Source of the DNA: Vreelandella halophila
GTDB taxonomy: Bacteria; Pseudomonadota; Gammaproteobacteria; Pseudomonadales; Oleiphilaceae
Reading direction: 5' to 3'
NCBI RefSeq assembly: GCF_019903425.1
Contig: NZ_JACHUZ010000013.1
Coordinates: 1,586,168 to 1,650,167, forward strand
DNA: 64,000 bases
Part shown: piece by piece, positions 39,517 through 49,917 of the stretch
How the letters are laid out: each line of letters starts with the position of its first letter
How positions within the stretch are numbered: position 1 is the first letter of the stretch
Notes under the pieces: model-generated
Databases searched by the model: none
What the model was told of the DNA's origin: nothing
Seen by the model: the letters and a program-made list of their open reading frames with translations, nothing else
Position numbers and translations under genes: made by a program

Positions 39517-41571
39517 CTACATAACCCGCAAGCCAGGCGTCGCGCCGGAGTCCGGCGCCAGAAGCCAGATGTCCTCGCCACCGGGCCCGGCAGCCAGGAC
39601 CATCCCCTCGGACACCCCGAACTTCATCTTCCGCGGCTTTAGGTTCGCCACCATCACCGTCAACCGCCCGATCAGATCCTCCGGCGCGTAGGCCGTCTTG
39701 ATGCCCGCGAAAACCTGGCGCTGTTCCGCCCCGATATCCAGTGTCAGCTTCAGCAGCTTGTCCGCGCCCTCGACATGCTCGGCGTTTTCGATCTTCGCCA
39801 CCCGCAGGTCCACCTTCGAAAAGTCATCGAACTCGATCTGCTCAGCAATGGGCTCCACGTTCGGGCTCTCCTGTTGTTGTGCGGGCTGCTGGTTCGTCTG
39901 CTGATCCTGGGCCACGTCCTCCTTGGAGGCCTCCAGCATGGCCTCAATCTGCTTGGAGTCGATGCGCTTCATCAACGGCTTGAACTTGTTGATGCCGTGA
40001 TCCAGCAGATGATCCTCAAGCCGGCGCCAGTCCAGCGAGGTGTTCAGGAAATCTTCCGCATTTCGGGCCGTCTCCGGCAGAACCGGGGCCAGGTAGATCA
40101 TGAGCACGCGGAACATATTCAGCGCGTTGGTGCTGATGGCCTGGACCTGCTCGCGCGTCGATTCGTCCTTCGCCAGGACCCAGGGCTTCTGCTCGTCCAC
40201 GTACTGGTTGGCGCGGTCGGCGAGTTCCATGACGCGCTTCATGGCGCGGCCGATTTCCCGTTCCTCGTAGTGGCCGGCGATCTCGTCGGCGGCGTCGGTG
40301 AATTCCTTCAGCCGCGCCGGTTCGGTGATTTCAGAGCCCAGTTGGCCGTCGAACTGCTTGGTGATGAAGCCCGCGCTGCGGCTCGCGATGTTGACCACCT
40401 TGCCCACCAGGTCCGAGTTCACCTTCTGGACGAAGTCGTCCAGGTTCAGGTCCATGTCGTCCACACCGGCGGTCAGCTTGGCGGCGAAATAGTAGCGCAG
40501 GTACTCCGGATGCAGGTGATCCAGGTAGGTGCGCGCCATGATGAAGGTGCCGCGGGACTTGGACATCTTCTGGCCGTTCACGGTTACGAAGCCGTGGCAG
40601 TTGATGGCCGTGGGCGTGCGGAACCCGGCGGTCTTGAGCATGGCCGGCCAGAACAGGGCGTGGAAGTTGATGATGTCCTTGCCGATGAAGTGGTAGACCT
40701 CGGCGGTGGAATCCTCGCGCCAGTAATGGTCGAAGTCGATGTCGCCGCGCCGGTTGCACAGGTTCTGGAAGCTGGCCAGGTAACCCACGGGCGCGTCCAC
40801 CCAGACGTAGAAGTACTTGCCGGGGGAATCCGGGATCTCGAAACCGAAATAGGGCGCGTCCCGGCTGATGTCCCAATCGTGCAGGCCCGAGTCGAGCCAT
40901 TCCGCCAGTTTGTTGGCCATGCCGGGCTGGAGGGCGCCGCTGTTGGTCCAGTCCCGCAGGAAGTCCGCGAAATCCGGCAGTGTGAAAAAGAAATGCTCGG
41001 AATCACGTTCCTCAGGGGTGGCGCCGGAGAGGGCGGACTTGGGGTCAATCAGTTCCATGGGCGTGTAGGTGGCGCCACAGGCCTCGCAGTTGTCGCCGTA
41101 CTGGTCCGGCGTGCGGCAACGCGGGCAGGTGCCCTTGATGAATCGGTCGGCCAGGAACATACCCTTTTCGGGGTCGTAGGCCTGGGTGATGCTGCGCGTG
41201 GCGATGTGGCCGCGATCGCGCAGCTTCTGGTAGATATAGGAGGACAGCTCGCGGTTTTCCTCGGAATGGGTCGAGTAGTAATTGTCGAACTCGACAAGAA
41301 AGCCGGAGAAATCGCGCTCATGTTCGGCCTGGATGCGGCTGATCAGCTGCTCCGGCGTGATCCCCTCGCGCTCGGCCCGCAGCATGATGGCGGTGCCGTG
41401 GGCGTCGTCCGCGCACACATAGTGGCAGTTCTCGCCCCGCAGCTTCTGGTAGCGGACCCAGATGTCGGTCTGGATGTACTCCAGCAGGTGGCCCAGGTGG
41501 ATGGGCCCGTTGGCGTAGGGCAGGGCGCTGGTGACCAGGATGTCGCGGCGATTGGCACTCGGCTCGCTCAT
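39517..41571 (-). CDS. metG: Methionyl-tRNA synthetase
   Basis: A 684-aa class-I synthetase charging tRNA-Met. The HIGH-type motif is HLGH (25-28) in [17 protein letters not shown], and KMSKS is intact near residue 332. A zinc knuckle ([17 protein letters not shown]) sits in the connective insertion. The C-terminal tRNA-binding/dimerisation domain ([20 protein letters not shown]) is linked by a Gln-rich spacer. It is divergent from the mrp-type gene, again a common arrangement. Confidence 0.97.
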   Translation of the reverse strand: MSEPSANRRDILVTSALPYANGPIHLGHLLEYIQTDIWVRYQKLRGENCHYVCADDAHGTAIMLRAEREGITPEQLISRIQAEHERDFSGFLVEFDNYYSTHSEENRELSSYIYQKLRDRGHIATRSITQAYDPEKGMFLADRFIKGTCPRCRTPDQYGDNCEACGATYTPMELIDPKSALSGATPEERDSEHFFFTLPDFADFLRDWTNSGALQPGMANKLAEWLDSGLHDWDISRDAPYFGFEIPDSPGKYFYVWVDAPVGYLASFQNLCNRRGDIDFDHYWREDSTAEVYHFIGKDIINFHALFWPAMLKTAGFRTPTAINCHGFVTVNGQKMSKSRGTFIMARTYLDHLHPEYLRYYFAAKLTAGVDDMDLNLDDFVQKVNSDLVGKVVNIASRSAGFITKQFDGQLGSEITEPARLKEFTDAADEIAGHYEEREIGRAMKRVMELADRANQYVDEQKPWVLAKDESTREQVQAISTNALNMFRVLMIYLAPVLPETARNAEDFLNTSLDWRRLEDHLLDHGINKFKPLMKRIDSKQIEAMLEASKEDVAQDQQTNQQPAQQQESPNVEPIAEQIEFDDFSKVDLRVAKIENAEHVEGADKLLKLTLDIGAEQRQVFAGIKTAYAPEDLIGRLTVMVANLKPRKMKFGVSEGMVLAAGPGGEDIWLLAPDSGATPGLRVM

Positions 41572-41714
41572 GGGGCTCGGCTGGCTCCGTTATTGGTGTT
41601 GGAGCCGCCGATGATACCGTCCAACGGCGTTTTTTTCACCCCGCCTGTCTGGCCGCCTGCCCGGTGCCGGGCGTATCATTGAGGGTATGAGAATCCATCA
41701 TTTCCGGGAGCAGC

Positions 41715-42803
41715 ATGACGGCGATTGACCAGAAGGCGGTCGAGCAGACCATACGCCAGTACACGGACCCCTATCTCAAGCAGGATCTCCTGTCGCTGGG
41801 CGCAATCCGTAACCTGTCGATCGAGGACGGCACGGTCTCTTTCGAGATCCAGCTGGGCTATGCCTGGGGCGGCATTGCCGGTGGCGCCAGGTCGCTGCTG
41901 ACCCATGCCATCGAAGATGTGGAGGGTGTGGAAGACGTTCGCATTACCACCAGCCACAATATCCACCCCCACAAGGCCCAGGGTGAACTGCATGCCATGG
42001 GCGGCGTAAGCAATATCATTGCCGTGGCCTCCGGCAAGGGCGGTGTGGGCAAGTCCACCACCGCCGTGAACCTGGCCCTGGCGCTGGCGGGCGAGGGCGC
42101 GCGGGTGGGCATCCTGGACGCGGACATCTACGGCCCGAACGTGGGCCTGATGCTTGGGATTCCCGAGGGCACCCGGCCGGAGACGAAACAGGAAAAATAT
42201 TTCGTACCGATTGAGGCCCACGGTATCCAGGCCATGTCCATGGCTTTCATGATCACGGATAAGACTCCCATGATCTGGCGCGGGCCCATGGTCAGCGGTG
42301 CTGTCCAGCAGATGGTTGGGCAGACCCTGTGGGATAATCTGGATTACCTGGTGGTGGACATGCCGCCAGGCACCGGCGATATCCAGCTGACCCTGGCGCA
42401 GAAAGTGCCCGTGACCGGTGCGGTTGTGGTCACCACGCCCCAGGACATGGCGCTGATGGATGGCCAGAAGGGCATCGAGATGTTCCGCAAGGTGGATATC
42501 CCGGTGCTGGGCGTGGTTGAGAACATGAGCACGCACATCTGCAGCCATTGTGGGCATCATGATCCGCTGTTCGGCAGTGACGGTGGCGAACGCCTGGCCG
42601 CGGACTATGATGTGGCGCTTCTGGCTCAGTTGCCGCTGCACCGCACCATCCGGGAGCAGACTGACGGGGGCAACCCGACGGTGGTGGCGGAACCGGACTC
42701 GGAAGTCTCGCGGATCTACGCTGATCTCGCCCGGCGGGTGGGAGCGGCGCTGTCGCAGAGGGAGCGGGATACCAGCTCTCCCATAGCCGCGATGAGTTCG
42801 TGA
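41715..42803 (+). CDS. apbC: Iron-sulfur cluster carrier protein (Mrp/ApbC family P-loop ATPase)
   Basis: A 362-aa protein. The N-terminal MIP18/DUF59-like domain covers residues 1-90, then the deviant Walker A motif SGKGGVGKST (about 106-115), and a C-terminal CSHCGHHD whose C-x-x-C binds a bridging Fe-S cluster. ApbC (Mrp) carries and delivers 4Fe-4S clusters. It sits back-to-back with metG as in E. coli. A normal 143-bp divergent gap separates them. Confidence 0.94.
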   Translation: MTAIDQKAVEQTIRQYTDPYLKQDLLSLGAIRNLSIEDGTVSFEIQLGYAWGGIAGGARSLLTHAIEDVEGVEDVRITTSHNIHPHKAQGELHAMGGVSNIIAVASGKGGVGKSTTAVNLALALAGEGARVGILDADIYGPNVGLMLGIPEGTRPETKQEKYFVPIEAHGIQAMSMAFMITDKTPMIWRGPMVSGAVQQMVGQTLWDNLDYLVVDMPPGTGDIQLTLAQKVPVTGAVVVTTPQDMALMDGQKGIEMFRKVDIPVLGVVENMSTHICSHCGHHDPLFGSDGGERLAADYDVALLAQLPLHRTIREQTDGGNPTVVAEPDSEVSRIYADLARRVGAALSQRERDTSSPIAAMSS

Positions 42804-42897
42804 TTACAGGCCGTAAACGAGTCTTAATGGCGTGGCAGTGGCCTTTGCGTTATAAACGGGGTCCTTGCAGCCTCCAGCATCCATCAGCCAGGGGCAT

Positions 42898-43434
42898 ATG
42901 AAACGATTCCCCACACTTCAGGCCCGTTACCGGGTCCTCCGCCGCCGCGGCCATAACTGGCTGGTGGGTCACCCGCGTCTGTGGAACATGCTCTACGTGA
43001 CCGGGTGTCTCAGGGGCGGCGTTGAGGCGGCGGCCCGTGGCGTCAGCGTCGGTCTGTTCGTGGGGCTGACACCCACGGTGGGCTTCCAGACCGTGTTCAT
43101 GATCATTGGCTGTGTGGTGCTGCGCGGTAACTTTCCGGCGGCCTTTGCCGTGTCCTGGCTGAGCAACCCGATCACCATGGCACCGCTCTACTGGGGCTTC
43201 CATGAGCTGGGCGAGCTCCTGACCGTGCTGTTGCCGGTGTCCATGGACTTCATCCCGTCATGGATGTTCGAGCGGGCAGGGGATACCATGACGTTCACGA
43301 TCATAGGCAGCCTGATCGTTGCCGTGCCCTTTGCGGTGGGTGGCTACTTGGCCACCCATGGCCTCTCCCGATGGCTTCTTGCTCGCCGCCGCCTCCGCAA
43401 GCAGCGCCGTAACGGAGCGGCTCCCGGCCCCTGA
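42898..43434 (+). CDS. DUF2062 domain-containing membrane protein
   Basis: A 178-aa protein with a basic N-terminus and three or four helices. The DUF2062 mark is VSVGLFVGLTPTVGFQTVFM followed by FAVSWLSNPITMAPLYWGFHELG. Function is unknown. The ATG has CAGGGG just upstream; a TTG 11 codons earlier has no ribosome site. It precedes dcd with a 74-bp gap. Confidence 0.87.
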   Translation: MKRFPTLQARYRVLRRRGHNWLVGHPRLWNMLYVTGCLRGGVEAAARGVSVGLFVGLTPTVGFQTVFMIIGCVVLRGNFPAAFAVSWLSNPITMAPLYWGFHELGELLTVLLPVSMDFIPSWMFERAGDTMTFTIIGSLIVAVPFAVGGYLATHGLSRWLLARRRLRKQRRNGAAPGP

Positions 43435-43508
43435 CTTTCGGTGCCAGTGCCAGCTGCGGTATGATTGTCGACTATCCCAAATCATCCAATCGTGGGCGTT
43501 GACGCAGC

Positions 43509-44078
43509 ATGAGCATCAAATCCGATCGCTGGATCCGCCGGATGGCGGAGGAACACAGCATGATCGAACCCTTCGAGCCGGGGCAGATCAAGGAGACTGC
43601 GGAGAAGGGCCGGGTCATCTCCTACGGCACCTCCAGTTACGGCTACGACGTGCGTTGCAGCTCCGAGTTCAAGATCTTCACCAACGTGCATTCGGCGACG
43701 GTGGATCCCAAGAACTTTGACGAGGACAGTTTTGTCAACATCTCCGGGGAATCCTGCATCATTCCGCCCAATTCCTTTGCGCTGGCGCAGACGGTGGAGT
43801 ACTTCCGGATCCCGCGCAACGTGCTCACCATCTGTCTGGGCAAGTCCACCTACGCCCGTTGCGGTATCATCGTGAATGTCACGCCGCTGGAGCCAGAGTG
43901 GGAAGGCCAGGTGACCCTGGAGTTCTCGAACACCACCAACCTGCCCGCGCGAATCTATGCCAACGAGGGCGTGGCCCAGATGCTGTTCCTGGAGTCCGAC
44001 GAGGTTTGTGAGACCAGCTATGCGGACCGCAAGGGCAAGTACATGGGCCAGCGCGGCGTGACCCTGCCCAAGACCTGA
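43509..44078 (+). CDS. dcd: dCTP deaminase
   Basis: A 189-aa homotrimeric enzyme deaminating dCTP to dUTP, the main dUMP route in enteric-type bacteria. Family blocks include [16 protein letters not shown], the nucleotide-binding [23 protein letters not shown] with the catalytic Glu, and the C-terminal [11 protein letters not shown] lid. Normal length. It is 16 bp upstream of the DUF416 gene. Confidence 0.96.
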   Translation: MSIKSDRWIRRMAEEHSMIEPFEPGQIKETAEKGRVISYGTSSYGYDVRCSSEFKIFTNVHSATVDPKNFDEDSFVNISGESCIIPPNSFALAQTVEYFRIPRNVLTICLGKSTYARCGIIVNVTPLEPEWEGQVTLEFSNTTNLPARIYANEGVAQMLFLESDEVCETSYADRKGKYMGQRGVTLPKT

Positions 44079-44094
44079 GCGCCGGGAGCGGCCC

Positions 44095-44718
44095 ATGAAT
44101 TCGAAGCAGTGGCAGCGCGAGATGAACCGCCTGACCGGCTGGCGCCAGTACGCTTTCATACTGGCGCTGGCCGAGCGCGCCTTCCCCAACTATGCGCTTT
44201 TTGCGGAAATCACCGAGCCCGAGTGGGGCGACCGCTTCCGGGATGCGCTGGACTGGGGTTGGCGGATGCTGGCAATCAGGGACCACGATGTGGATCCCCT
44301 GAAGCAGCTGACCCGCCTGGAAGAGGTGTATCCGGACCCCGCCGAGTATGATTTCTATGGTGTGGCACCGGCCATGGATGCCTGGCACCTTCTTGAACAG
44401 GCGTTCCTGTGCCATGTGAACCCGGAGAAGAAGCGCGCCTTTGACGCCGCGGCTCGCGCCCTGGAGGCGGTGACCACCTTCATCGAGGTAACCGAGGGCG
44501 AGGGGCTGGACGATGACGCGCTGGTGAAGCTGTTTGATGACCATGAACTGGTGAAAGCGGAGAAATCGTTCCAGAAGACGCTTAATGAGACCCTGCGCCG
44601 GGCCCAGGCACCGGATGGCGAGACCCTGAACGAATTGCATGAAATGGCGCATAACGACGGCGTCAGCAGCCTGGGTCTGGAAGTTCCCGAGCGCTGGGCG
44701 AACGCGAACCAATCCTGA
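44095..44718 (+). CDS. DUF416 (YjaG) family protein
   Basis: A 207-aa acidic, helical, soluble protein. The opening LTGWRQYAFILALAERAFPNY and the block AMDAWHLLEQAFLC match DUF416/YjaG. No enzyme motif is seen and function is unknown. It is packed between dcd and avtA with gaps of 16 and 12 bp, probably one operon. Confidence 0.85.
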   Translation: MNSKQWQREMNRLTGWRQYAFILALAERAFPNYALFAEITEPEWGDRFRDALDWGWRMLAIRDHDVDPLKQLTRLEEVYPDPAEYDFYGVAPAMDAWHLLEQAFLCHVNPEKKRAFDAAARALEAVTTFIEVTEGEGLDDDALVKLFDDHELVKAEKSFQKTLNETLRRAQAPDGETLNELHEMAHNDGVSSLGLEVPERWANANQS

Positions 44719-44730
44719 ACGGGAGCCTGC

Positions 44731-45993
44731 ATGAAACTCTCATCCTTCGGTCAGAAGCTGGGCGAAGACGCCGGCATCAATTCGCTGATGGACGATCTGG
44801 GCGAGGCCATGGCCTCGGGTGGCGACGTGGTGATGATGGGCGGCGGCAATCCGGGCCACCTGCCGGAAGTGACCGACCGGCTGCAGGCGATCATGAAGGA
44901 GCTGGTGGACAACCCAGAACAGTTCCGGCGCCTGACCGGTGTCTATGACCCGCCCCAGGGCGAAAAGCAGTTCATTGCCAGCCTGGTGGAACTGCTCAAC
45001 CGCGAGTATGACTGGGGCCTGACCACGGAGAACGTGGGGCTGACCAATGGCAGCCAGTCCGCGTTCTTCATGCTGTTCAACATGCTGGCGGGTGAACATC
45101 CGGACGGCAGCCACAAGCACATCCTGCTGCCGCTGGCGCCGGAGTACATCGGTTATGGGGATGCCGGTCTGACGCCGGGGTTGTTCCGGGCGGTGCGGCC
45201 CGAGATCGAGGAACTGGGTGACAACCAGTTCAAGTACCGGGTCGACTTTTCCCAGCTGGAGATCACCGAGGACACCGCTGCCATCTGTGTCTCCCGGCCC
45301 ACGAACCCCACGGGTAACGTGCTGACCGACGGCGAGATGCTGGGTCTGGAAGAGCTGGCACGGCAGCACGACATTCCGCTGATCGTGGACGGCGCCTACG
45401 GCACCCCCTTCCCGGACCTGATGTACACCGAGGCCTCGCCGCGTTGGACGCCCCAGCACATCCTCTGCCTGAGCCTGTCCAAGCTGGGGATTCCGGCGGC
45501 GCGCACCGGCATTGTGATTGCCGACAAGCCGGTGATCCGGGCCCTGTCCGGCGTCAACGCCATCATGAACCTGGCCACCGGGAGTTTCGGGGCCATGCTG
45601 GCGGAGCCGCTGGTGCGCAGTGGCGAGATCATCAGCATGAGCCGGGATCTGGTGCAGCCCGTCTACCAGCGCAAGATGGAGAGTGCCGTGGCGGCCTTCC
45701 GGGAGGCCATGGGCGACGACTGCCCCTGGCGGGTCCATAAGCCCGAGGGTGCCATGTTCCTGTGGCTCTGGTTCCCGGACCTGCCCATCAGCAGCCTGGA
45801 GCTCTACAAGCGGCTCAAGGCCAGGGGGGTGCTGGTGGTGTCAGGGCACTACTTCTTCCCGGGGCTGCCGGACGAGGACTGGCGTCACCGGCATGAGTGC
45901 CTGCGTGTGACCTATTCCCAGAACGAGGTGGATGTAGCCCGCGGTCTCCATGCCATCGCCGAGGAAGTGAAGCGGGCCTGGGCTCAGGGCTGA
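44731..45993 (+). CDS. avtA: Valine-pyruvate aminotransferase
   Basis: A 420-aa fold-type I PLP enzyme of the AvtA group, interconverting valine/pyruvate and 2-oxoisovalerate/alanine. The PLP lysine is Lys251 in LSLSKLGIPAARTG; SRPTNPTGNVL and VDGAYGTPFP contact the cofactor. The N-terminal MKLSSFGQKL and MMGGGNPGHLPEV are characteristic of AvtA. Its 3' end overlaps the convergent DUF3108 gene by 10 bp. Confidence 0.93.
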   Translation: MKLSSFGQKLGEDAGINSLMDDLGEAMASGGDVVMMGGGNPGHLPEVTDRLQAIMKELVDNPEQFRRLTGVYDPPQGEKQFIASLVELLNREYDWGLTTENVGLTNGSQSAFFMLFNMLAGEHPDGSHKHILLPLAPEYIGYGDAGLTPGLFRAVRPEIEELGDNQFKYRVDFSQLEITEDTAAICVSRPTNPTGNVLTDGEMLGLEELARQHDIPLIVDGAYGTPFPDLMYTEASPRWTPQHILCLSLSKLGIPAARTGIVIADKPVIRALSGVNAIMNLATGSFGAMLAEPLVRSGEIISMSRDLVQPVYQRKMESAVAAFREAMGDDCPWRVHKPEGAMFLWLWFPDLPISSLELYKRLKARGVLVVSGHYFFPGLPDEDWRHRHECLRVTYSQNEVDVARGLHAIAEEVKRAWAQG

Positions 45994-46715
45994 ATGCGTT
46001 CGCCGTCGAGGGTGGCGCTCTTGAGGTAGATCTCGAAGTTCTCGCCCTCGTCATTGGTCTGCTCCAGCCGCACCAGCAGATGATCCCATTCAGGGGCGAA
46101 CCACATCATGGTGGTGCGGGGTGAGTCCTCGTCCCGGATCCGCTCCACGACGACCGTCTCCACGTCGCCGAACTCGCGGGTGTCCAGGGTTTCCTCTCTC
46201 AGCACCTCGAACTGGTAGTCCTTGAAGTCGCCGTCGTCAGGGATCACGTACTCCATGGTTTCCTTGCCAGCGCGCAGGTCCACCCAGAGCTGCAGCTGGG
46301 CCCCGAGCTGGTCCTGGACGCCCGGCTGTTCGCTCATATCGATACGCTGGTTGTTCTCACGGTCCACAATGACGTCCTTATCCCAGTCGAAATCGAGCTT
46401 CTTGTAGCGGTTTGAGAGGAAGAAGCCTTCGAGGCTGTAGCGGTACCGCTCCGAGATCACAGTCTGGTCCTCAAAACGGAAGCGGCTGGATTCGCGGATA
46501 TCCGCCACGAAGGAATCCACATCAAAGCGGTAGACCCAGCGGCCGGTGTCCGTACGCTCCAGTGAGCGTGTGGCTTCGCCGCTGATGGTGATGCCGCGTT
46601 CAAGCTCCGCACCATAGGTGGTGGTCATGGGGTAGAGGTCCACGTCCTGTGCGAAAGCGGTGGAAGGCAGCACAGCGGCGGCGACTGTGAGGAACAGGCG
46701 GCGGATCGGGTCCAT
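45984..46715 (-). CDS. DUF3108 domain-containing periplasmic protein
   Basis: A 243-aa protein with a signal peptide (MDPIRRLFLTVAAAVLPSTAFA). The mature beta-rich sequence, with W-x-Y-R-F-D-V and VVVERIRDEDSPRTTMMWFAPEWDHLLVRLEQ, fits DUF3108. It is third in the purM-purN-DUF3108 order, common in gammaproteobacteria such as Pseudomonas. Role unknown; a link to the cell envelope is only suggested by export. Confidence 0.85.
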   Translation of the reverse strand: MDPIRRLFLTVAAAVLPSTAFAQDVDLYPMTTTYGAELERGITISGEATRSLERTDTGRWVYRFDVDSFVADIRESSRFRFEDQTVISERYRYSLEGFFLSNRYKKLDFDWDKDVIVDRENNQRIDMSEQPGVQDQLGAQLQLWVDLRAGKETMEYVIPDDGDFKDYQFEVLREETLDTREFGDVETVVVERIRDEDSPRTTMMWFAPEWDHLLVRLEQTNDEGENFEIYLKSATLDGERIQP

Positions 46716-46771
46716 GTCAGCATCCCTTGTTGGACGTTTTGCTTCTACCCTATGAGAACCCTGTTACCGGC

Positions 46772-47431
46772 TCAAGCGTTTTGGGCGTCAATATCCACCG
46801 GTTCGTCCAGGGGTGTGCCGTCCAGCTGCGCCCGGCCCTGAGCCAGGCGCAGCCGCCCCTGGCAGAACCAGCGCACAGCCTCGGGGTAGATCCGGCGTTC
46901 CTGGGTGCCCACGCGGCCTGCCAGGCTGTCCTCGTCATCGTCCGGGTTCACAAGGACCCGCCCCCGAATGATGGGCGGGCCACCGTCCAGCTCCTCGGTG
47001 ACGAAATGCACCGTGGCGCCGTGTTCCGCTTCCCCGGCTTCCAGAACCTTGCGATGGGTGTGCAGGCCGGGCCAGGCAGGCAGCAGCGAGGGATGGATGT
47101 TGAGCAGTCGCCCCTGGTAGTGCTGCACGAAAGCGTCCGTGAGGATGCGCATGAAACCGGCCAGGACCACCAGATCCGGACTGAAACCATCAATAGCGGC
47201 CATCAGGGCCTGGTCGAAGGATTCCCGGCTGGCATGGTCGCGGTGCGGAATGACCTGAACGGGAATGCCGGCGTTTTCAGCCCGCTCCAGGCCCCTGACC
47301 CCCGCCCGGTTGCTGATGACCCCGGCAATGGTGCCATCCAGCGTGCCGGCGGCCTCGGCGTCGATCAGTGCCTGGAGGTTGGTGCCACCCCCGGAGATGA
47401 GAACAACGATACGTGGCAGGGCATCCGGCAT
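46772..47431 (-). CDS. purN: Phosphoribosylglycinamide formyltransferase
   Basis: A 219-aa enzyme that formylates GAR with 10-formyl-THF in purine synthesis. Catalytic Asn111, His113 (NIHPSLLPAWPGLHTH) and Asp149 (ELDGG) are present; GGGTNLQALID forms the phosphate loop. Its ATG overlaps the purM stop (TGATG). The DUF3108 gene follows after 56 bp. Confidence 0.96.
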   Translation of the reverse strand: MPDALPRIVVLISGGGTNLQALIDAEAAGTLDGTIAGVISNRAGVRGLERAENAGIPVQVIPHRDHASRESFDQALMAAIDGFSPDLVVLAGFMRILTDAFVQHYQGRLLNIHPSLLPAWPGLHTHRKVLEAGEAEHGATVHFVTEELDGGPPIIRGRVLVNPDDDEDSLAGRVGTQERRIYPEAVRWFCQGRLRLAQGRAQLDGTPLDEPVDIDAQNA

Positions 47432-48486
47432 CAGCGTTCGCTGTTGTCGGGGACGAAACGGACACCGGCGGAGTCATCGGATTCCTGGATATAGCCCAGG
47501 AGCCACGCATCCTCGCCCGCGTCATTGAGAGTTTCCAGAACCTGGTCACGCTCGGTCTCCGGAATGCAGACCACCATGCCGACACCGCAGTTGAAGGTGC
47601 GGAACATCTCATCGGTGGCTACGTTACCGGCGCGCTGCAGCCACTGGAAGACGTCTGGCCACTGCCAGCTGTGGGTATCGATGACCGCTTCCGTGCCTTC
47701 GGGCAGCACGCGCGGCACGTTTTCGGTGAGACCGCCACCGGTGATGTGGGCCATGGCGCGGACATCGAACTGGTGCAGGATCTCCAGCAGCGGCTTCACA
47801 TAGATGCGGGTGGGCGCCATCAGGGCCTCACCCAGGCTCTCCGTGCCCACGGACTGCTTCAGGTCCGCATCGGTGTGCTCCAGGATGCGGCGGATCAGGG
47901 AGTAGCCGTTGGAGTGCGGGCCCGAGGATCCGAGACCGATCAGGGCGTTACCGGCTTCCACACGGCTTCCGTCGATCAGGCGTTTGCGCTCCACAATCCC
48001 CACGCAGAAGCCGGCAAGGTCGTAGTCGTTACCCTGGTACATGCCGGGCATTTCCGCGGTCTCGCCGCCAACCAGCGAGCAGCCGGCGTTCTCGCAGCCT
48101 TGGGCAATGCCCTTGATGACATCGGCGGCGATGTCGTTGTTGAGCTTGCCGGTGGCGTAGTAGTCGAGGAAGAACAGGGGTTCGGCGCCGGTGACGATGA
48201 TGTCATTCACGCACATGGCCACCAGGTCGATACCGATGCGGTCGTGGCGTTCCGTGTCCATGGCCAGTCGGAGCTTGGTGCCGACTCCGTCTGTCCCGGA
48301 GATCAGGACAGGCTCCTTGTAGCCCTCTGGTACTGCGAAGGCCCCTCCGAAACCGCCCAGGCCACCCAGAACCTCCGGCCGCTGGGTGCGTGCAACGCTC
48401 TCGCCGATGCGGTCGACCAGCTCACTGCCGGCATCAATGTCGACTCCGGCGTCGCGGTAGGTCATTCCCTGGTTGGTATCGCTCAT
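47431..48486 (-). CDS. purM: Phosphoribosylformylglycinamidine cyclo-ligase (AIR synthetase)
   Basis: A 351-aa ATP-dependent cyclase making AIR from FGAM. Family blocks are [41 protein letters not shown] and [11 protein letters not shown]. Normal length. It heads the purM-purN-DUF3108 unit and is divergent from the DUF2066-hda pair, the usual gammaproteobacterial setting. Confidence 0.97.
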   Translation of the reverse strand: MSDTNQGMTYRDAGVDIDAGSELVDRIGESVARTQRPEVLGGLGGFGGAFAVPEGYKEPVLISGTDGVGTKLRLAMDTERHDRIGIDLVAMCVNDIIVTGAEPLFFLDYYATGKLNNDIAADVIKGIAQGCENAGCSLVGGETAEMPGMYQGNDYDLAGFCVGIVERKRLIDGSRVEAGNALIGLGSSGPHSNGYSLIRRILEHTDADLKQSVGTESLGEALMAPTRIYVKPLLEILHQFDVRAMAHITGGGLTENVPRVLPEGTEAVIDTHSWQWPDVFQWLQRAGNVATDEMFRTFNCGVGMVVCIPETERDQVLETLNDAGEDAWLLGYIQESDDSAGVRFVPDNSER

Positions 48487-48615
48487 GGGGCGTTCCTCGA
48501 AACGGGCATTGCGCGGATTCTAGCACCGTGGCCATCCCCGGCCAAATGCCGTGGGTGTCGTGCTCGTGGTGGTTGTTGTATCCTGAGCCGACCTTAGAGG
48601 GCGAGACAGTGGACG

Positions 48616-49908
48616 ATGGGAGTTCGGGTGGAACAGCGCATTGATCGGTTTCGGGCAGGGCTGCTGACAGGTGGTCTTCTGCTGCTGTTGGTGCTGGCCG
48701 GCCCTGCTCAGGCAGTGGTTGTGGACCGCCTGTACCAGGCGGTGGTACCGGTTGATGATACCGGTCCCGGGGCGCGGGATGAGGCTTTCCGGCAAGCCCT
48801 GCGCCAGGTGCTGCTGCGTCTCACCGGTGATCCCGCCGATGTGCGGGAGCTGGTGCCGGCCGATGATGGGGGCAGTACCCCTGAGCGCGCCCTGGATGGA
48901 GATGCCGCCCGCTTCATCGATGCCTTCAGCTACCGGCGTAACGAAGAGAAGCTTGAGCTGCATGCCACTCTGAGTGCGCCGGCAGTCGGTCAGATGCTGG
49001 CTGAGCGGGGCGTAGCGGTGTGGGGCGCCAGCCGTCCCCGGATTCTGGTCTGGTTTGCGGTGGATGATCGCGGTGATCGTGAGCTGATCCACCGGGAAAA
49101 TACCCTTCCTCCCTTTCTGGAGGAACCCATGCAGCCTCTGGACAGGGAAGCCATTGCCGCAGAACGGGGGCCCTGGAAGGAACCACTCTGGGCTGAATCC
49201 CAGCGTCGGGGGCTGCCGCTTGCATTGCCCTTCCATGATGACCGGGATCGTTCGGAAGTCAGTCTTTCCGAGATCTGGGGGCTGTTTCAGAGGCCCATAC
49301 AGCAGGCGTCCCGACGCTACCCTCATGACCTGATGGCGACGGTCAGGGTCAATCGTGCCGGTGGTGGCTGGCGGGCACGCTGGCAGTTGTGGCGGGGCGA
49401 TGACCGGGTAGCGGACGGTGTCGTCCGGGAGGATGAGCGGGCCATGGTGGTGCGACAGCTGGTGGACGCCTGGGCTGACCGGCTTGCCGACCGTTATGCC
49501 GTTGCGCCACCCAAGGGGCAGGACCTGCGTTCCTCGCATATGGTGGTGACCAATGTGGGGTCGCTGGAGTCCTATGCCGGTGTGCGCCGCTCCCTGGCCG
49601 GACTGGAGCCGATCCGCTCGGTGCAGGTGGAGACGGTACAGCAGCATCACCTGACCCTGGAGCTGGCCTTCAACGGTGATCTGCGCGTTCTGCGTGATTA
49701 CATCGGGCTCGATGAGCGGCTGGTGCTGATGGGCGGGCCGCCGGACGGTGCGATTCCCGCTGACCCCGAGGATGGTGCGCTCAGGCTGTACTACCGCTGG
49801 GACGGCGAGCGCGGCAGCGGCATGCTGCCCGGCCGTGGTGAGGCGCAGGAGATCGTGCCGCTGGATTCCGGAGAGGATGCCGGGGCAAGCGGTGCCACGC
49901 TGCAGTAG
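48616..49908 (+). CDS. DUF2066 domain-containing exported protein
   Basis: A 430-aa protein with a signal peptide (LLTGGLLLLLVLAGPAQA). The start of the mature part, DRLYQAVVPVDDTGPGARDEAF and the ALRQVLLRLTGD block, is typical of DUF2066. Function unknown, but the gene is regularly found just ahead of hda, as here with 9 bp between. The C-terminal tail is Gly/Ser-rich. Confidence 0.85.
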   Translation: MGVRVEQRIDRFRAGLLTGGLLLLLVLAGPAQAVVVDRLYQAVVPVDDTGPGARDEAFRQALRQVLLRLTGDPADVRELVPADDGGSTPERALDGDAARFIDAFSYRRNEEKLELHATLSAPAVGQMLAERGVAVWGASRPRILVWFAVDDRGDRELIHRENTLPPFLEEPMQPLDREAIAAERGPWKEPLWAESQRRGLPLALPFHDDRDRSEVSLSEIWGLFQRPIQQASRRYPHDLMATVRVNRAGGGWRARWQLWRGDDRVADGVVREDERAMVVRQLVDAWADRLADRYAVAPPKGQDLRSSHMVVTNVGSLESYAGVRRSLAGLEPIRSVQVETVQQHHLTLELAFNGDLRVLRDYIGLDERLVLMGGPPDGAIPADPEDGALRLYYRWDGERGSGMLPGRGEAQEIVPLDSGEDAGASGATLQ

Positions 49909-49917
49909 AATGGGGCC

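Noticed and set aside
39157-39691. Short open frames with AMDGG and YRDV peptides between rsxA and metG
   Set aside because: They are translations of the hairpin repeat cores, share no ribosome site, and differ in frame between copies.
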